Shown: positions 19,665-28,308, numbered from the stretch's first letter. The stretch: DNA of 63,064 nucleotides from Butyrivibrio sp. INlla14 (GCF_900102515.1 NZ_FMVS01000026.1:1-63064), one strand, 5' to 3'. Notes: generated from the letters alone by a model not told the origin. Made by a program: numbers and translations.

Positions 19665-20034
19665 TCACATCACCTACTTTCTTAAGGACTTCGTACTTAA
19701 GATTTGCAAGATCAGAAACAGCAGTTTTGACATCATCCGCCAGTTCCGGATACGGAGCATGGAACTCATTTAAAACTTTTGCAATCTGATTAAGGTTGCT
19801 GCCGGCCTTTCCAAACTCGGCGGTCATCCCACCTATTTCAGAAAGAAGCTTGTCGTCAACAACCGATACTTTGATGATAGGATGAATTGCAACTTTCTCG
19901 AGGGACTGCCTGATCATTTCAGCTTGACTTAAGCCATAAATCTTACACCTTTCGCTAAAGCCGGCGTATTCTTCCTCGGTAAGCATCGCCTTTATGGGAT
20001 GCGTCCGATGAGGTGTGTTATATCTCTTAGTCAT
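19636..20034 (-). CDS. MobC-like relaxosome accessory protein
   Basis: 132 residues. The N-terminal part resembles a ribbon-helix-helix DNA-binding fold (IKAMLTEEEYAGFSERCKIYGLSQAEMIRQSLE) and the C-terminal half has the MobC signature GSNLNQIAKVLNE. It should bind next to the transfer origin and help the relaxase open the DNA. AAAGGAGG lies 9 nt before the ATG. The region just upstream (20060-20140) contains the inverted repeats expected of an oriT. Confidence 0.9.
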   Translation of the reverse strand: MTKRYNTPHRTHPIKAMLTEEEYAGFSERCKIYGLSQAEMIRQSLEKVAIHPIIKVSVVDDKLLSEIGGMTAEFGKAGSNLNQIAKVLNEFHAPYPELADDVKTAVSDLANLKYEVLKKVGDVIGNDKTYKL

Positions 20035-20059
20035 AGGGTTTTACCTCCTTTCGCAGGGT

Positions 20060-20140
20060 TTGGGGAAGGCACTCCCCAACAAGTAGCAGACCATGGGACA
20101 AATGAGCGAATGCGAAATTTGGTACCATGGTCGATACTTG
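20060..20140. other. candidate origin of transfer (oriT)
   Basis: Two nested palindromes stand upstream of mobC: TTGGGGA-N6-TCCCCAA (20060-20079), then CAAGTA-N3-GACCATGG (20080-20096) with CCATGGTC-N2-TACTTG (20125-20140). The 28-nt loop GACAAATGAG...GGTA would hold the nick site. Position beside mobC/relaxase and structure fit an oriT; the nick itself is not identifiable. Confidence 0.55.
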
Positions 20141-20175
20141 CTCTTTAAAAACAAGGGTTGTCGCTAAAGGCAAAA

Positions 20176-20385
20176 TCATGGTTTCTCACGCTCCCTTCCA
20201 GTGTGGCGGGCAATCCATTCGATGAGATCGGGTTTGGCTACAAGCTTGCGACCGCCAATATGCAGTGTGGGGAAATCCTTCTCATTCATCAGTGCATAGG
20301 CTCCTGACTTTGAGATGGAAAGTGCTTCTGCCAGGATCTTTGCATCGATGATATCCGGCAGATTTTGAAATAGTTCTTTGCTCAT
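20176..20385 (-). CDS. excisionase-like small DNA-binding protein (HTH_17 type)
   Basis: 69 residues, a single winged-helix/MerR-like fold: IDAKILAEALSISKSGAYALMNEKDFPTLHIGGRKLVAKPDLIEWIARH is the standard excisionase pattern of helix-turn-helix, wing and final helix. AAAGGAGG stands before the ATG. In such elements this protein usually steers the recombinase towards excision or controls the mobilization genes. Confidence 0.88.
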   Translation of the reverse strand: MSKELFQNLPDIIDAKILAEALSISKSGAYALMNEKDFPTLHIGGRKLVAKPDLIEWIARHTGREREKP

Positions 20386-20424
20386 GTTTCGTTCCTCCTT
20401 TGTGTTTTTTGTTTTTTGAGCATA

Positions 20425-20453
20425 ATAAAAACAGCCCTCATTTCTGAGAGCTG
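20425..20453 (-). terminator. terminator of the sigma-like gene (minus strand)
   Basis: On the minus strand CAGCTCTCA and TGAGGGCTG pair around GAAA (one G-T) and are followed by TTTTTATT. Confidence 0.75.
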
Positions 20454-20480
20454 CTTTAAGCAGATGGGATGTTGATAATG

Positions 20481-21443
20481 TTATTCTTTGAATGTTTTTT
20501 GGTATTCCCGGTAATCGTCCCGGGAGAAATCTTCAAGCAGAGAAGCAATCTTCTGAATGCGTTTTACAACAGCGCTGTGAGTTTTATAACCGACCTTTTC
20601 GGCTATTTCTTTATCGGTAAAGCCTTTGGCTTTTAGATCAAGTATCTCCCTATCACGCTTAGAAAGTGTGGAAGTGAATCGTTCCCATGCCATACGGTTT
20701 ATTACTTCTTCGGTGTAATCTTTTTTATCAGGAACATCAAACCGGATTCCGTTTTCATCGGAAGCTTCCATCATCTCTTCAATGGAACGCATTCTCTTTC
20801 CAACATTTGTCCGTTCATGAAACCACTGGGATTCGAAGTTTGCTTTGATCCTGCTGTAGTATTCGGAGTAGTCTTCCGGGGTTCTGGTATTCCAAATGTT
20901 ATCGATCATCGGCTGCATGTTTCTTTTAACAATGATAGCGGTGGTCATGTCTCCGATAAAGACAGCCCACTTTTCATAAGGGATGTATGGGATTTCATCT
21001 CCCTTTCTAACTTTGAATAAAGCCTGAAAGCTTGTTCCGAACTGTTCAAACATATCGCGCATGATACCGACCATGTAGTAGGATATCCGCCACAACGGGA
21101 AGTTGCCGGAGTAATGAAGATCTGCACCGGGGATGAAACGATATGTACCGTCTTTTAATGGAATAGGAATCCGCTGAAAAATCATCCAGGCGTAACAGTC
21201 CCAGACAAGCTGAAGGAAGAGATCATTATTTATCAGTTCATCATACTTTTCTGTTCGCAGTACTTCATACGGGCAGCGGGGTAACAAAAGATATTCCTTT
21301 TGCTTTTCAACCATTTCTCTTGGAAGTGCATAGAAAAGCGTAAGCCATGATTTGTTTGACGACCTTGGTATCCAGAGAGTATCATCCGGACCATTAAGCA
21401 TAAGATATCCGTTTTGATTAAAAGGCTTTGTTTCATCTGCCAT
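20481..21443 (-). CDS. sigma-70-like helix-turn-helix protein of the mobile element
   Basis: 320 residues. The C-terminal ~70 residues (about 240-305) look like sigma region 4: LSKRDREILDLKAKGFTDKEIAEKVGYKTHSAVVKRIQKIASLLE. The first 220 residues are rich in Trp, Tyr and Phe and have no domain I recognise; they do not look like sigma region 2, so this is not a complete sigma factor. Proteins of this type are common in clostridial mobilizable elements next to excisionase and mob genes. GGAAGGAGG precedes the start. A candidate minus-strand promoter lies at 21480-21507. Its likely role is activation of the mobilization or recombinase genes, which is inference. Confidence 0.75.
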   Translation of the reverse strand: MADETKPFNQNGYLMLNGPDDTLWIPRSSNKSWLTLFYALPREMVEKQKEYLLLPRCPYEVLRTEKYDELINNDLFLQLVWDCYAWMIFQRIPIPLKDGTYRFIPGADLHYSGNFPLWRISYYMVGIMRDMFEQFGTSFQALFKVRKGDEIPYIPYEKWAVFIGDMTTAIIVKRNMQPMIDNIWNTRTPEDYSEYYSRIKANFESQWFHERTNVGKRMRSIEEMMEASDENGIRFDVPDKKDYTEEVINRMAWERFTSTLSKRDREILDLKAKGFTDKEIAEKVGYKTHSAVVKRIQKIASLLEDFSRDDYREYQKTFKE

Positions 21444-21479
21444 CCTTCACACCTCCTTCCGGTTGAAATGTCATCCCTC

Positions 21480-21507
21480 TATTTATATATGCATGAAATA
21501 GGGTCAA
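21480..21507 (-). promoter_or_regulatory. candidate promoter for the sigma-like gene
   Basis: On the minus strand TTGACC (21507-21502), 16 bp, TAAATA (21485-21480). It diverges from the AlbA-regulator promoter; the 306-bp gap holds these and the 12-bp repeats. Confidence 0.35.
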
Positions 21508-21649
21508 ATGTTCCATGTGTTCCAAAAAATCTCAAAAAATTTTTCCCGTTTAATATTTTACCAATATATACAATCGTTTTGCTACTATAAATATCACTAA
21601 CCGACAGAACATTTTGATTTATCCCAGCTGCAATGATTACATATTTCGA

Positions 21650-21715
21650 GTGATATTTAGGGTGACATTTAGGGTGACATTTACAGTGACATTTAGAGTG
21701 ACATTTAGAGTGACA
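21650..21715 (+). repeat. five 12-bp iterons plus a half unit upstream of the AlbA regulator
   Basis: Units GTGATATTTAGG (21650), GTGACATTTAGG (21662), GTGACATTTACA (21674), GTGACATTTAGA (21686 and 21698), then GTGACA (21710). The spacing is constant at 12 bp. GTGACA of the fifth full unit is also the -35 box of the following gene. Inverted copies occur inside that gene at 22887-22925. Confidence 0.92.
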
Positions 21716-21726
21716 CGTGCTATAAT
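21698..21726 (+). promoter_or_regulatory. promoter of the AlbA regulator, embedded in the iterons
   Basis: GTGACA (21698-21703), 17 bp, TATAAT (21721-21726). Occupation of the iterons would block this promoter, which suggests autoregulation. Confidence 0.65.
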
Positions 21727-21749
21727 TATCTTCAGAAACGGAGGCAGAT

Positions 21750-23108
21750 ATGCAGAATCTCGGAAAAGAAACAGAAACATTAGAATTCAAAAAGACTACA
21801 GGCGAAATCAAAGAAGGAATGGTTTCAATATCATCAATCTTAAACAAGCATAAGGTTGGAACCTTATATTTTGGTGTAAAACCTAATGGGGATGCCACAG
21901 GACAGGATGTGTCCGAATCGTCTCTCAGAGATGTATCAAGAGCTGTTTATGAATCAATCCGCCCTCAGATATACCCGGTAATAACTGAAGAAATACTGGA
22001 TGACAGACACGTAATCAAAGTTGAATTTGAAGGTAGTGAAGTACCTTATTCAGCGTATGGACGTTATTATCTCAGAACTGCTGACGAAGACAGAGAAGTC
22101 TCACCGGCAGAATTAAAAAAATTCTTTGTCGCAAATGAATATAAAGAAAAGTGGGAAAAGACTAAATCAGAAGTTTTGAAAAAGGATGTGGATAAGTCAG
22201 CCGTAAAAAAGTTCTGTGAGAAGGCTATTGCTGCTGGTCGATTATCTGACGGTAAGTATACAGCGGCGGCAATTCTTGATAAATTTGGGCTGACATCTGG
22301 GGATTACTTAACCAACGCTGGGAATGTTTTATTTGGAAAAAAGAATCCAGTAACCTTGAAGGCAGCTATATTCGCAACTGATGAAAAACTTACTTTTATC
22401 GATATGCAGATGTTTGAGGATAATATCATCAACCTGTTGGATATAGGCGAGCAATATATTCTGAAAAACATACATTGGGCAGGAGAAATAACAGATTTTG
22501 ATCGCGATGATATACCGGAGATTCCTGTAGCTGTAATACGAGAAGCTTTAGCTAACAGCTTTGCTCATTCGATTTATAATGGCTCCACCTACCATGAGAT
22601 TTGCATCTATCCAAGCAAGGTTACCATATATAGTCCGGGAACATATGCAAGCTCCCATAAACCCGAAGAGTACATTAAGAAGAATTTACAATCTTCTATC
22701 CGAAATGAAAAAATAGCCAAGCTGTTATTTTTGAGCAAATCTATTGAACAGTTTGGAAGTGGATTTAAAAGAATCAACAGCCTTTGCAAAGATGCCAAAA
22801 TCAAATTCAGCTATGAGACTGATGAGTCAGGGTTCACTTTTATTGTTCACAGGAAAAAGGTAACAACGCCGGTTCAAACAGCAGATGCTGTCACTGTAAA
22901 TGTCACGGAAAATGTCACTCTAAATAAAATGGAAAAGCTTGTATACCAGTTACTGTCAATCAATCCCGGATTTACTAGGGATGAACTCGCTGATAAAACA
23001 TCAAAAACCGTAAGGACAGTTCAAAGAACGTTAAACTCTTTACGTGATAAGGGATACATTGAGAGAATAGGCAGCGATAAAACCGGAAGCTGGAAAATCC
23101 TAAAATGA
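21750..23108 (+). CDS. AlbA/Schlafen-type ATP-binding transcriptional regulator
   Basis: 452 residues. Residues about 8-130 fit the AlbA_2 (Schlafen-like) DNA-binding domain: the N-terminal ETETLEFKKTTGEIKEG, then FGVKPNGDATGQDVSE. Residues about 240-365 fit the HATPase_c_4 fold with REALANSFAHS and FGSGFKRI. Residues about 395-452 are a winged helix (FTRDELADKTSKTVRTVQRTLNSLRDKGYIERIG). The linker between them (residues about 380-393) is a VTxN repeat encoded by inverted copies of the gene's own upstream iterons. GGAGG lies 5 nt before ATG 21750. As cargo or control gene of the mobile element it may sense ATP or DNA and repress itself; the precise role is unknown. Confidence 0.85.
   Translation: MQNLGKETETLEFKKTTGEIKEGMVSISSILNKHKVGTLYFGVKPNGDATGQDVSESSLRDVSRAVYESIRPQIYPVITEEILDDRHVIKVEFEGSEVPYSAYGRYYLRTADEDREVSPAELKKFFVANEYKEKWEKTKSEVLKKDVDKSAVKKFCEKAIAAGRLSDGKYTAAAILDKFGLTSGDYLTNAGNVLFGKKNPVTLKAAIFATDEKLTFIDMQMFEDNIINLLDIGEQYILKNIHWAGEITDFDRDDIPEIPVAVIREALANSFAHSIYNGSTYHEICIYPSKVTIYSPGTYASSHKPEEYIKKNLQSSIRNEKIAKLLFLSKSIEQFGSGFKRINSLCKDAKIKFSYETDESGFTFIVHRKKVTTPVQTADAVTVNVTENVTLNKMEKLVYQLLSINPGFTRDELADKTSKTVRTVQRTLNSLRDKGYIERIGSDKTGSWKILK
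22887..22925 (-). repeat. intragenic inverted copies of the 12-bp iterons
   Basis: Read on the minus strand: ATTTAGA, GTGACATTTTCC, GTGACATTTACA (exact match to the unit at 21674) and GTGACAGC, in the same 12-bp register as the upstream array. In the protein it encodes the VTVN/VTEN/VTLN linker. Confidence 0.88.
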
Positions 23109-23154
23109 TATTAGTTGAGCTATAGCTTATAAAAAATAATGTAAGGATGTTTTT

Positions 23155-23841
23155 ATGCAAAAGAATTCTCAAATAGTTATTGTCGAGGATGACAAAGATC
23201 TTTGTGCCGGATTATGCAAGGCATTAAAAGATGAATCTAGAAGCATTGTTTCTTGCGAAAACTTAAAGGGTGCCAGGGAACAGATATTTTTAACGAGTCC
23301 GGCGTTGATATTGCTGGATATCAATCTCCCGGACGGAAATGGATTAGATCTTGTCAAAGAGATTCGAGATAAGCGGTTATCATATCCTATAATCCTCTTA
23401 TCTGCTAATGACACGGATGCTGATGTAGTAAAGGGGCTTGAATTGGGAGCGGATGATTATGTTACAAAGCCTTTTTCATTAAGCGTATTAAGGGCACGCG
23501 TTAATACTCAGCTACGAAAAAGAGAGCTACTCTCAGGTGAGAACGAAGTTACCATCGGGGATTTTTCTTTTGACTTTGAGCGTATGATTTTTATGGTTAA
23601 TGGAGAAGAAATCTCTTTGAGCAAGACAGAACAACGTCTTTTAAAATTACTCATATATAATCAGGGTGTCACGCTTTCGAGGGATGATCTTATAGATAGA
23701 CTTTGGACGGATGGGGCTGAATTTGTTGATGAAAACGCGCTCTCTGTAGCGATAAAGCGGCTTCGTGATAAACTACATGCTAAGGATTATATCAAAACAG
23801 TCTATGGACTTGGATATATGTGGGTAAAGAATAATGAATGA
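23155..23841 (+). CDS. OmpR/PhoB-family response regulator
   Basis: 228 residues. Receiver domain (1-120) with acidic pocket Glu11-Asp12-Asp13, phosphoacceptor Asp55 in LLDINLPDG and Lys in the VTKPFS motif. The winged-helix output domain (about 130-225) ends in the usual TVYGLGYMW. Partner of the histidine kinase that overlaps it by 8 nt, and probably the activator of the ABC transporter genes downstream through the boxes at 24756-24796. AAGGATG stands before the ATG. Lies inside the mobile element. Confidence 0.94.
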   Translation: MQKNSQIVIVEDDKDLCAGLCKALKDESRSIVSCENLKGAREQIFLTSPALILLDINLPDGNGLDLVKEIRDKRLSYPIILLSANDTDADVVKGLELGADDYVTKPFSLSVLRARVNTQLRKRELLSGENEVTIGDFSFDFERMIFMVNGEEISLSKTEQRLLKLLIYNQGVTLSRDDLIDRLWTDGAEFVDENALSVAIKRLRDKLHAKDYIKTVYGLGYMWVKNNE

Positions 23842-24733
23842 ATCATTGCTGACACTTGCCGGTCTCGTTACGGTAATTGCTATAGCATTTTCAGTTTATA
23901 ACAGCCATAAGAATAAAAAAGTCTTGGATCACATCGAAAAAATGCTGGCAGATGCTGTCAAGGGAAAATTCCATGAAGAGCAGTTTTCAGAAGATAGGGA
24001 GTCTAAAATAGAATCAAAATTAGCAGATTATCTTCAGTCCTCTGTTCTTTCTGCAGAAAATGTTCGTAAAGACAGGGATAAGATAAAGACCCTCATCGCA
24101 GACATATCGCATCAGACGAAAACACCGATTACAAACCTTCTTCTCCATAGCGAACTTTTGCGAGAAACAGAATTATCGGATGATCAGAGGGAAAGCTTAG
24201 AAGTGATTGGTAACGAAGCGGAAAAACTTCGATTTCTAATAGATGCACTTGTGAAGCTTTCAAGGCTCGAAAATGGGATCCTAACTGTTGAAGCTAAAAA
24301 CGATAATGTCAGAAGACTTATTATGGAAGTGGATTCTTCTATGCGCAAGAAGGCAGAGGCAAAGGGACTATCTTTTGTGGTTACCGAAAAGGATGTAGTT
24401 GCCTCTTTTGATTATAAATGGACGTTAGAAGCTCTGAGTAATATTGTTGACAATGCCATAAAATATACTGAGAAAGGCAGCATATCTATAACGCTCAAAC
24501 CTACAGAAATGTTTGCATGTATCAGTATTAAGGATACCGGTATCGGCATCGCAGAGGAGGATATTCCAAAGATTTTCGCACGGTTTGGACGGCTCCAGTC
24601 TTCTCGGGAAAAAGAAGGTGTTGGCATAGGTTTGTATTTGGTCCGGGAGATTATTTCTAAAGAGGGTGGCTACATTAAAGTTAAGTCAACACCCGGTGAA
24701 GGATCGGAATTCCTTGTTTACCTGAAACGATAG
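23834..24733 (+). CDS. sensor histidine kinase with minimal sensor (intramembrane type)
   Basis: 299 residues. A single predicted membrane segment (about residues 5-22) with no extracytoplasmic domain. Then a short linker, the HisKA dimerisation domain with His93 in ADISHQTKTPI, and the HATPase domain with N (IVDNAIKYT), G1 (DTGIGI), F and G2 (GVGIGLYLV) boxes. The lack of a sensory domain is typical of kinases that sense antimicrobial peptides through an associated ABC transporter, which is encoded just downstream. That functional link is inferred from family precedent. Confidence 0.92.
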   Translation: MNESLLTLAGLVTVIAIAFSVYNSHKNKKVLDHIEKMLADAVKGKFHEEQFSEDRESKIESKLADYLQSSVLSAENVRKDRDKIKTLIADISHQTKTPITNLLLHSELLRETELSDDQRESLEVIGNEAEKLRFLIDALVKLSRLENGILTVEAKNDNVRRLIMEVDSSMRKKAEAKGLSFVVTEKDVVASFDYKWTLEALSNIVDNAIKYTEKGSISITLKPTEMFACISIKDTGIGIAEEDIPKIFARFGRLQSSREKEGVGIGLYLVREIISKEGGYIKVKSTPGEGSEFLVYLKR

Positions 24734-24755
24734 GAAAACCAAATCTTTCAAAACT

Positions 24756-24808
24756 GTAAGAATTCATCGGAATCATGAAAGAATCTGGAAAGATTTGAGT
24801 GAGATAAT
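24756..24808 (+). promoter_or_regulatory. candidate response-regulator boxes and promoter of the ABC transporter
   Basis: GTAAGAATT (24756-24764), GAAAGAATC (24777-24785) and GAAAGATTT (24788-24796) are direct repeats spaced 21 and 11 bp, thus on one helix face. GATAAT (24803-24808) would be the -10. No good -35 is present, as usual for activator-dependent promoters. Confidence 0.45.
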
Positions 24809-24810
24809 CA

Positions 24811-24843
24811 GTGTGTAGAAGGGAAAAGTCTACACACTTTTTT
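24811..24843 (+). terminator. terminator between kinase and ABC transporter genes
   Basis: GTGTGTAGA-N9-TCTACACAC, perfect 9-bp stem, then TTTTTT. If the promoter at 24803 is real, this hairpin starts at the 5' end of the ABC transcript and also terminates the two-component operon. Confidence 0.82.
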
Positions 24844-24863
24844 ATTATAGGCGAGGATAAAGT

Positions 24864-25544
24864 ATGAGTATTTTAGCAGCAAAAGACTTGGTAAAAGTAT
24901 ATGGGCAAGGAGAAAACGGTGTCCATGCTCTTGCAGGAGTAAATCTTGAAGTAGAAAAAGGCGAATTTATAGCGATTGTTGGGACATCCGGTAGTGGTAA
25001 ATCCACTCTCCTTCATATGCTCGGCGGCTTGGATAGACCAACATCTGGGGAGGTAATTGTAGATAATATTCCTATTTTTAACCTTAAAGATGATGAATTG
25101 ACAATATTCCGAAGAAGAAAAATTGGCTTTGTTTTTCAGGCATTCAATCTTGTTCCGGTGCTAAATGTGTATGAGAATATTGTACTTCCGTTGGAACTTG
25201 ATGGCGAAAAGGTTGATAAAGAGTATGTTGAAGAAATAATTGATACCTTGATGCTGTCATCAAAAAAGGAAGTATTACCCAATCAACTTTCTGGTGGACA
25301 GCAACAGCGCGTTGCTATTGCCAGAGCACTTGCATTTAGACCATCAATTATACTTGCTGATGAGCCAACCGGTAATCTTGATTCCAAAACTGGACAGGAT
25401 GTATTAAGTCTCTTGAAAGTTTCTGCGGATAAGTATGGGCAAACTATTGTTATGATCACACATAATGACGAAATTGCTCAACTTGCTGACCGCATCATCA
25501 GAATTGAAGATGGGCATATAGTGTCTGCATCTGAAAGGAGATGA
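24864..25544 (+). CDS. ABC transporter ATP-binding protein (BceA/MacB-like)
   Basis: 226 residues, cytoplasmic ATPase of an exporter or resistance transporter. Walker A GTSGSGKST (40-48), Q-loop VFQAFNLVP, signature LSGGQQQRVAIARAL, Walker B IILADEPTGNLDS and the H-loop MITHND are all intact. It works with the 877-879-residue permease that follows directly. The arrangement kinase/regulator/ATPase/large FtsX permease is that of peptide-antibiotic detoxification modules in Firmicutes. Lies inside the mobile element, so resistance cargo is plausible. Confidence 0.93.
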   Translation: MSILAAKDLVKVYGQGENGVHALAGVNLEVEKGEFIAIVGTSGSGKSTLLHMLGGLDRPTSGEVIVDNIPIFNLKDDELTIFRRRKIGFVFQAFNLVPVLNVYENIVLPLELDGEKVDKEYVEEIIDTLMLSSKKEVLPNQLSGGQQQRVAIARALAFRPSIILADEPTGNLDSKTGQDVLSLLKVSADKYGQTIVMITHNDEIAQLADRIIRIEDGHIVSASERR

Positions 25545-25545
25545 T

Positions 25546-28185
25546 GTGTCTATGAAGGTCAATAATAGAAAATGTATATTCAGAATGGCAAGCAGACTTC
25601 TTTTCTCTAACAGACGAAGAAATCTGATAACAATATTTGCTATTGTACTTACAGCAGTGTTGTTTACTTCATTGTTTACTATCATGCTATCAATCAATGC
25701 TTCGTATGAGAACAGTAGGTTTAGACAGCTTGGGGGATATATGCATGGAACCTTCAAAGATGTCACAGCTACCCAGGAAGAAAAACTGATTAAGCATAAA
25801 AATGTTAAAGCATATGGCGAACGAATGGTTCTTGGTATGATTGCAGACGATTCTTTTCGAAATCAATCTGCAGAGATCAGTTTCATGGATGACAACACAG
25901 CCAAGTGGTCATTCATTGAGCTTGAAGAAGGTCATATGCCTACTAAAAAAAATGAAGTGGTGATGGACCAAGAAGCTCTTAGGCTTCTTGGATATAAGCC
26001 GGTGATAGGTGAGAACATAGAACTCACCTTTGATATAATCGGAAATACAGATGAAGACAGTAAATATACCGATACATTTACCTTAGTAGGCTTCTGGGAT
26101 TTTGATACCCTTAGTCCGGCTCATTATATTAATGTATCTAAAGAATATGCCGTAGAGTTTTCGCAAATTATTGAAAAAATGGGTTTTAAACCCATCAGTA
26201 CTGACTTAGATGTAATGCTCTCATCTTCTGTTAACGCATGGAATAAGATGATTAAGGCTGTTGAAGACAGTGGATTCACTTATGGAGAAGAAAGTTCTGA
26301 AGATAGCATAAGAATAGGTGTAAATCCTGGATATACTGGGGTAAGTATGGATGGCGATGAAATACTGGAAACAGCAATTCCGTTGGGTGCATTTTTGCTT
26401 CTTGTTATTTTTACGGGTTATTTGATAATATACAATGTTTTCCAAATCTCCGTGGCTAATGACATTCGCTTCTATGGATTACTTAAAACCATAGGAACCA
26501 CACAAAAGCAGGTTAAGAGAATTATAAGATTACAAGCATTAGCGCTATGCATTGTGGGAATTCCTATAGGCTTGCTTCTGGGATTTTTGCTTGGATCAGT
26601 ACTTGTTCCTACTGTTATGGGAACTACGACCATATCAGAAAATTCGCTTTCAATCAGTTCATCCCCAATTATTTTTATTGTGGCAGCATTATTCGAAATA
26701 ATTACTGTCTTAATGTCTGTAAGTAAGCCGGGGAGTATGGCTGGAAAAGTATCTCCAATAGAGGCATTAAGATTTAATGATGGCATGGATGGTAGGAAAT
26801 TCAAAAAGAATACAAGAGGTGCACGTGTTGCGCAGATGGCCTTTGCCAATACAGAAAGAAACCGCAAGAAAACTATACTTGTGTTTACTTCCTTGGCTCT
26901 TTCGTTAGTTATTTTAAATATTGTTAATATGTTTGTAGGAGGTTTTGATTCTGAAAAATGGCTTGAAAAATCAATGTCTATAGATTTTGTTGTTGGCAAG
27001 TATCCGTACTTTAAATTTCAGGGAGTCGGTCAAAATTCAATTAGTGAAGATGAAATCTATCTCATAAAAGAAAACACCGATTCTGATAAAGGCGGAATAG
27101 CATATGAAGTAAATGGTATTCCGCTTATGAAAGTAAGTGAAGAAAGCTATAGAACATACCAGGATACTCAAGCCGGGGCGATTTCTTATGTTGGTAGCGA
27201 AGATGGAATGTTTTATATGGATTGTTTTATGGAGGGAATGGATGATTACCTTATAGATAAGCTGGATGTATATGAAGGAGACGCTTCGCTTCTTAAAGAT
27301 CCAAGCAACCGATACATCGCATTGATAGCATACAAGGGTGAAAATGGAGAATACTCTCTTGATGAAAACTTACCGAAAATCGGTGATAAGATTTCAATTG
27401 CAGAGGCAGCTTCTGTAGAGTATCTTGATACAAGAACCGGTGAGATGGCGTCAGATTCTACATATGAACACCCGGAGTTCTTGGCAGGAACATATTCCGG
27501 GTTGACCGAGTATGAATACACCGTATGTGCTTATGTTAATGTTCCGTATGATATCAGTCTTAGGAAAGCTTCATTAGGATATAATGTTATTGCCAACACA
27601 GATAATCTGAAAAAAGATTTTGGTGAAAATGTTGTACCTGTATTCTATGCCTTTGATACAGAATCGCATGATGCAGAAGAAAAGGCAGAAAGTTATTTGC
27701 ATAGATTCAGTGAAGAAGATTCCAGCATCACTTATGAAAGTAAAGCAGTTAAACGCGCTGAGTTTGAGGACTTTAAGAAAATGTTTACACTTTTAGGTGG
27801 AGTGCTTTGCCTGATTATTGGATTTGTTGGAGTCTTGAACTTCTTTAATACTGTTATGGCCGGTATTATAGCACGAAAGAATGAAATCGCAGTTCTGCAA
27901 GCAATAGGAATGACCGGAAAACAGGTTAAAGAGATGCTTATAATCGAGGGCATGATATATACGGTTGGATCAGGCCTTTTAGCGCTCATTCTTTCTCTGA
28001 TTTTTATACCGGTAGTAAATGGAATAGCGAACAGTATCTTTTGGTTTTATTCTAATCATTTTTCTATCACGCCGGTACTGATTTTTATACCGATTATGAC
28101 ATTACTCGGCATATTGGTTCCACTGATCTCATACAAGGGACTCTCTAAGGAAAGTGTTGTGGAAAGAATTCGTGAAATCGGATAA
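25546..28185 (+). CDS. large FtsX-family ABC transporter permease
   Basis: Up to 879 residues. N-terminal membrane segment (about 25-50), an extracytoplasmic part, an FtsX block with three membrane helices (about 280-395), another helix at about 445-465, a long extracytoplasmic region (about 470-740) and a final FtsX block (about 750-870). This is larger than BceB (about 650) and closer to the big permeases paired with VanRS-like systems. GTG 25546 lies 5 nt after AAAGGAG; ATG 25552 is the alternative start, 11 nt away. It should recognise the peptide or lipid-linked substrate; which one cannot be told. Confidence 0.9.
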   Translation: MSMKVNNRKCIFRMASRLLFSNRRRNLITIFAIVLTAVLFTSLFTIMLSINASYENSRFRQLGGYMHGTFKDVTATQEEKLIKHKNVKAYGERMVLGMIADDSFRNQSAEISFMDDNTAKWSFIELEEGHMPTKKNEVVMDQEALRLLGYKPVIGENIELTFDIIGNTDEDSKYTDTFTLVGFWDFDTLSPAHYINVSKEYAVEFSQIIEKMGFKPISTDLDVMLSSSVNAWNKMIKAVEDSGFTYGEESSEDSIRIGVNPGYTGVSMDGDEILETAIPLGAFLLLVIFTGYLIIYNVFQISVANDIRFYGLLKTIGTTQKQVKRIIRLQALALCIVGIPIGLLLGFLLGSVLVPTVMGTTTISENSLSISSSPIIFIVAALFEIITVLMSVSKPGSMAGKVSPIEALRFNDGMDGRKFKKNTRGARVAQMAFANTERNRKKTILVFTSLALSLVILNIVNMFVGGFDSEKWLEKSMSIDFVVGKYPYFKFQGVGQNSISEDEIYLIKENTDSDKGGIAYEVNGIPLMKVSEESYRTYQDTQAGAISYVGSEDGMFYMDCFMEGMDDYLIDKLDVYEGDASLLKDPSNRYIALIAYKGENGEYSLDENLPKIGDKISIAEAASVEYLDTRTGEMASDSTYEHPEFLAGTYSGLTEYEYTVCAYVNVPYDISLRKASLGYNVIANTDNLKKDFGENVVPVFYAFDTESHDAEEKAESYLHRFSEEDSSITYESKAVKRAEFEDFKKMFTLLGGVLCLIIGFVGVLNFFNTVMAGIIARKNEIAVLQAIGMTGKQVKEMLIIEGMIYTVGSGLLALILSLIFIPVVNGIANSIFWFYSNHFSITPVLIFIPIMTLLGILVPLISYKGLSKESVVERIREIG

Positions 28186-28190
28186 ATAAG

Positions 28191-28232
28191 AAGACTCCTG
28201 ACCATAGTTTATGTTATGGTCAGGAGTCTTTT
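28191..28232 (+). terminator. terminator at the right end of the element
   Basis: AAGACTCCTGACCATA pairs perfectly over 16 bp with 28215-28230, loop of 8, then TT. Confidence 0.88.
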
Positions 28233-28266
28233 GCGCCAATCCGCCCGCGACAGTGCTCATTTTGTG

Positions 28267-28304
28267 TTACTGTTTTATGAACACTGCCCTTTGGAGCGGG
28301 CTTA
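28267..28304. other. right junction (attR) of the mobile element: element end plus terminator right arm
   Basis: TTACTGTTTTATG (28267-28279), CCCTTTGG (28287-28294) and GGAGCGGGCTTA (28293-28304), followed by TTTTCT and the stop codon of the minus-strand response-regulator gene. It mirrors the left junction at 15860-15897. Rejoining the arms gives a perfect 12-bp stem with a tiny loop. Confidence 0.65.
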
Positions 28305-28308
28305 TTTT

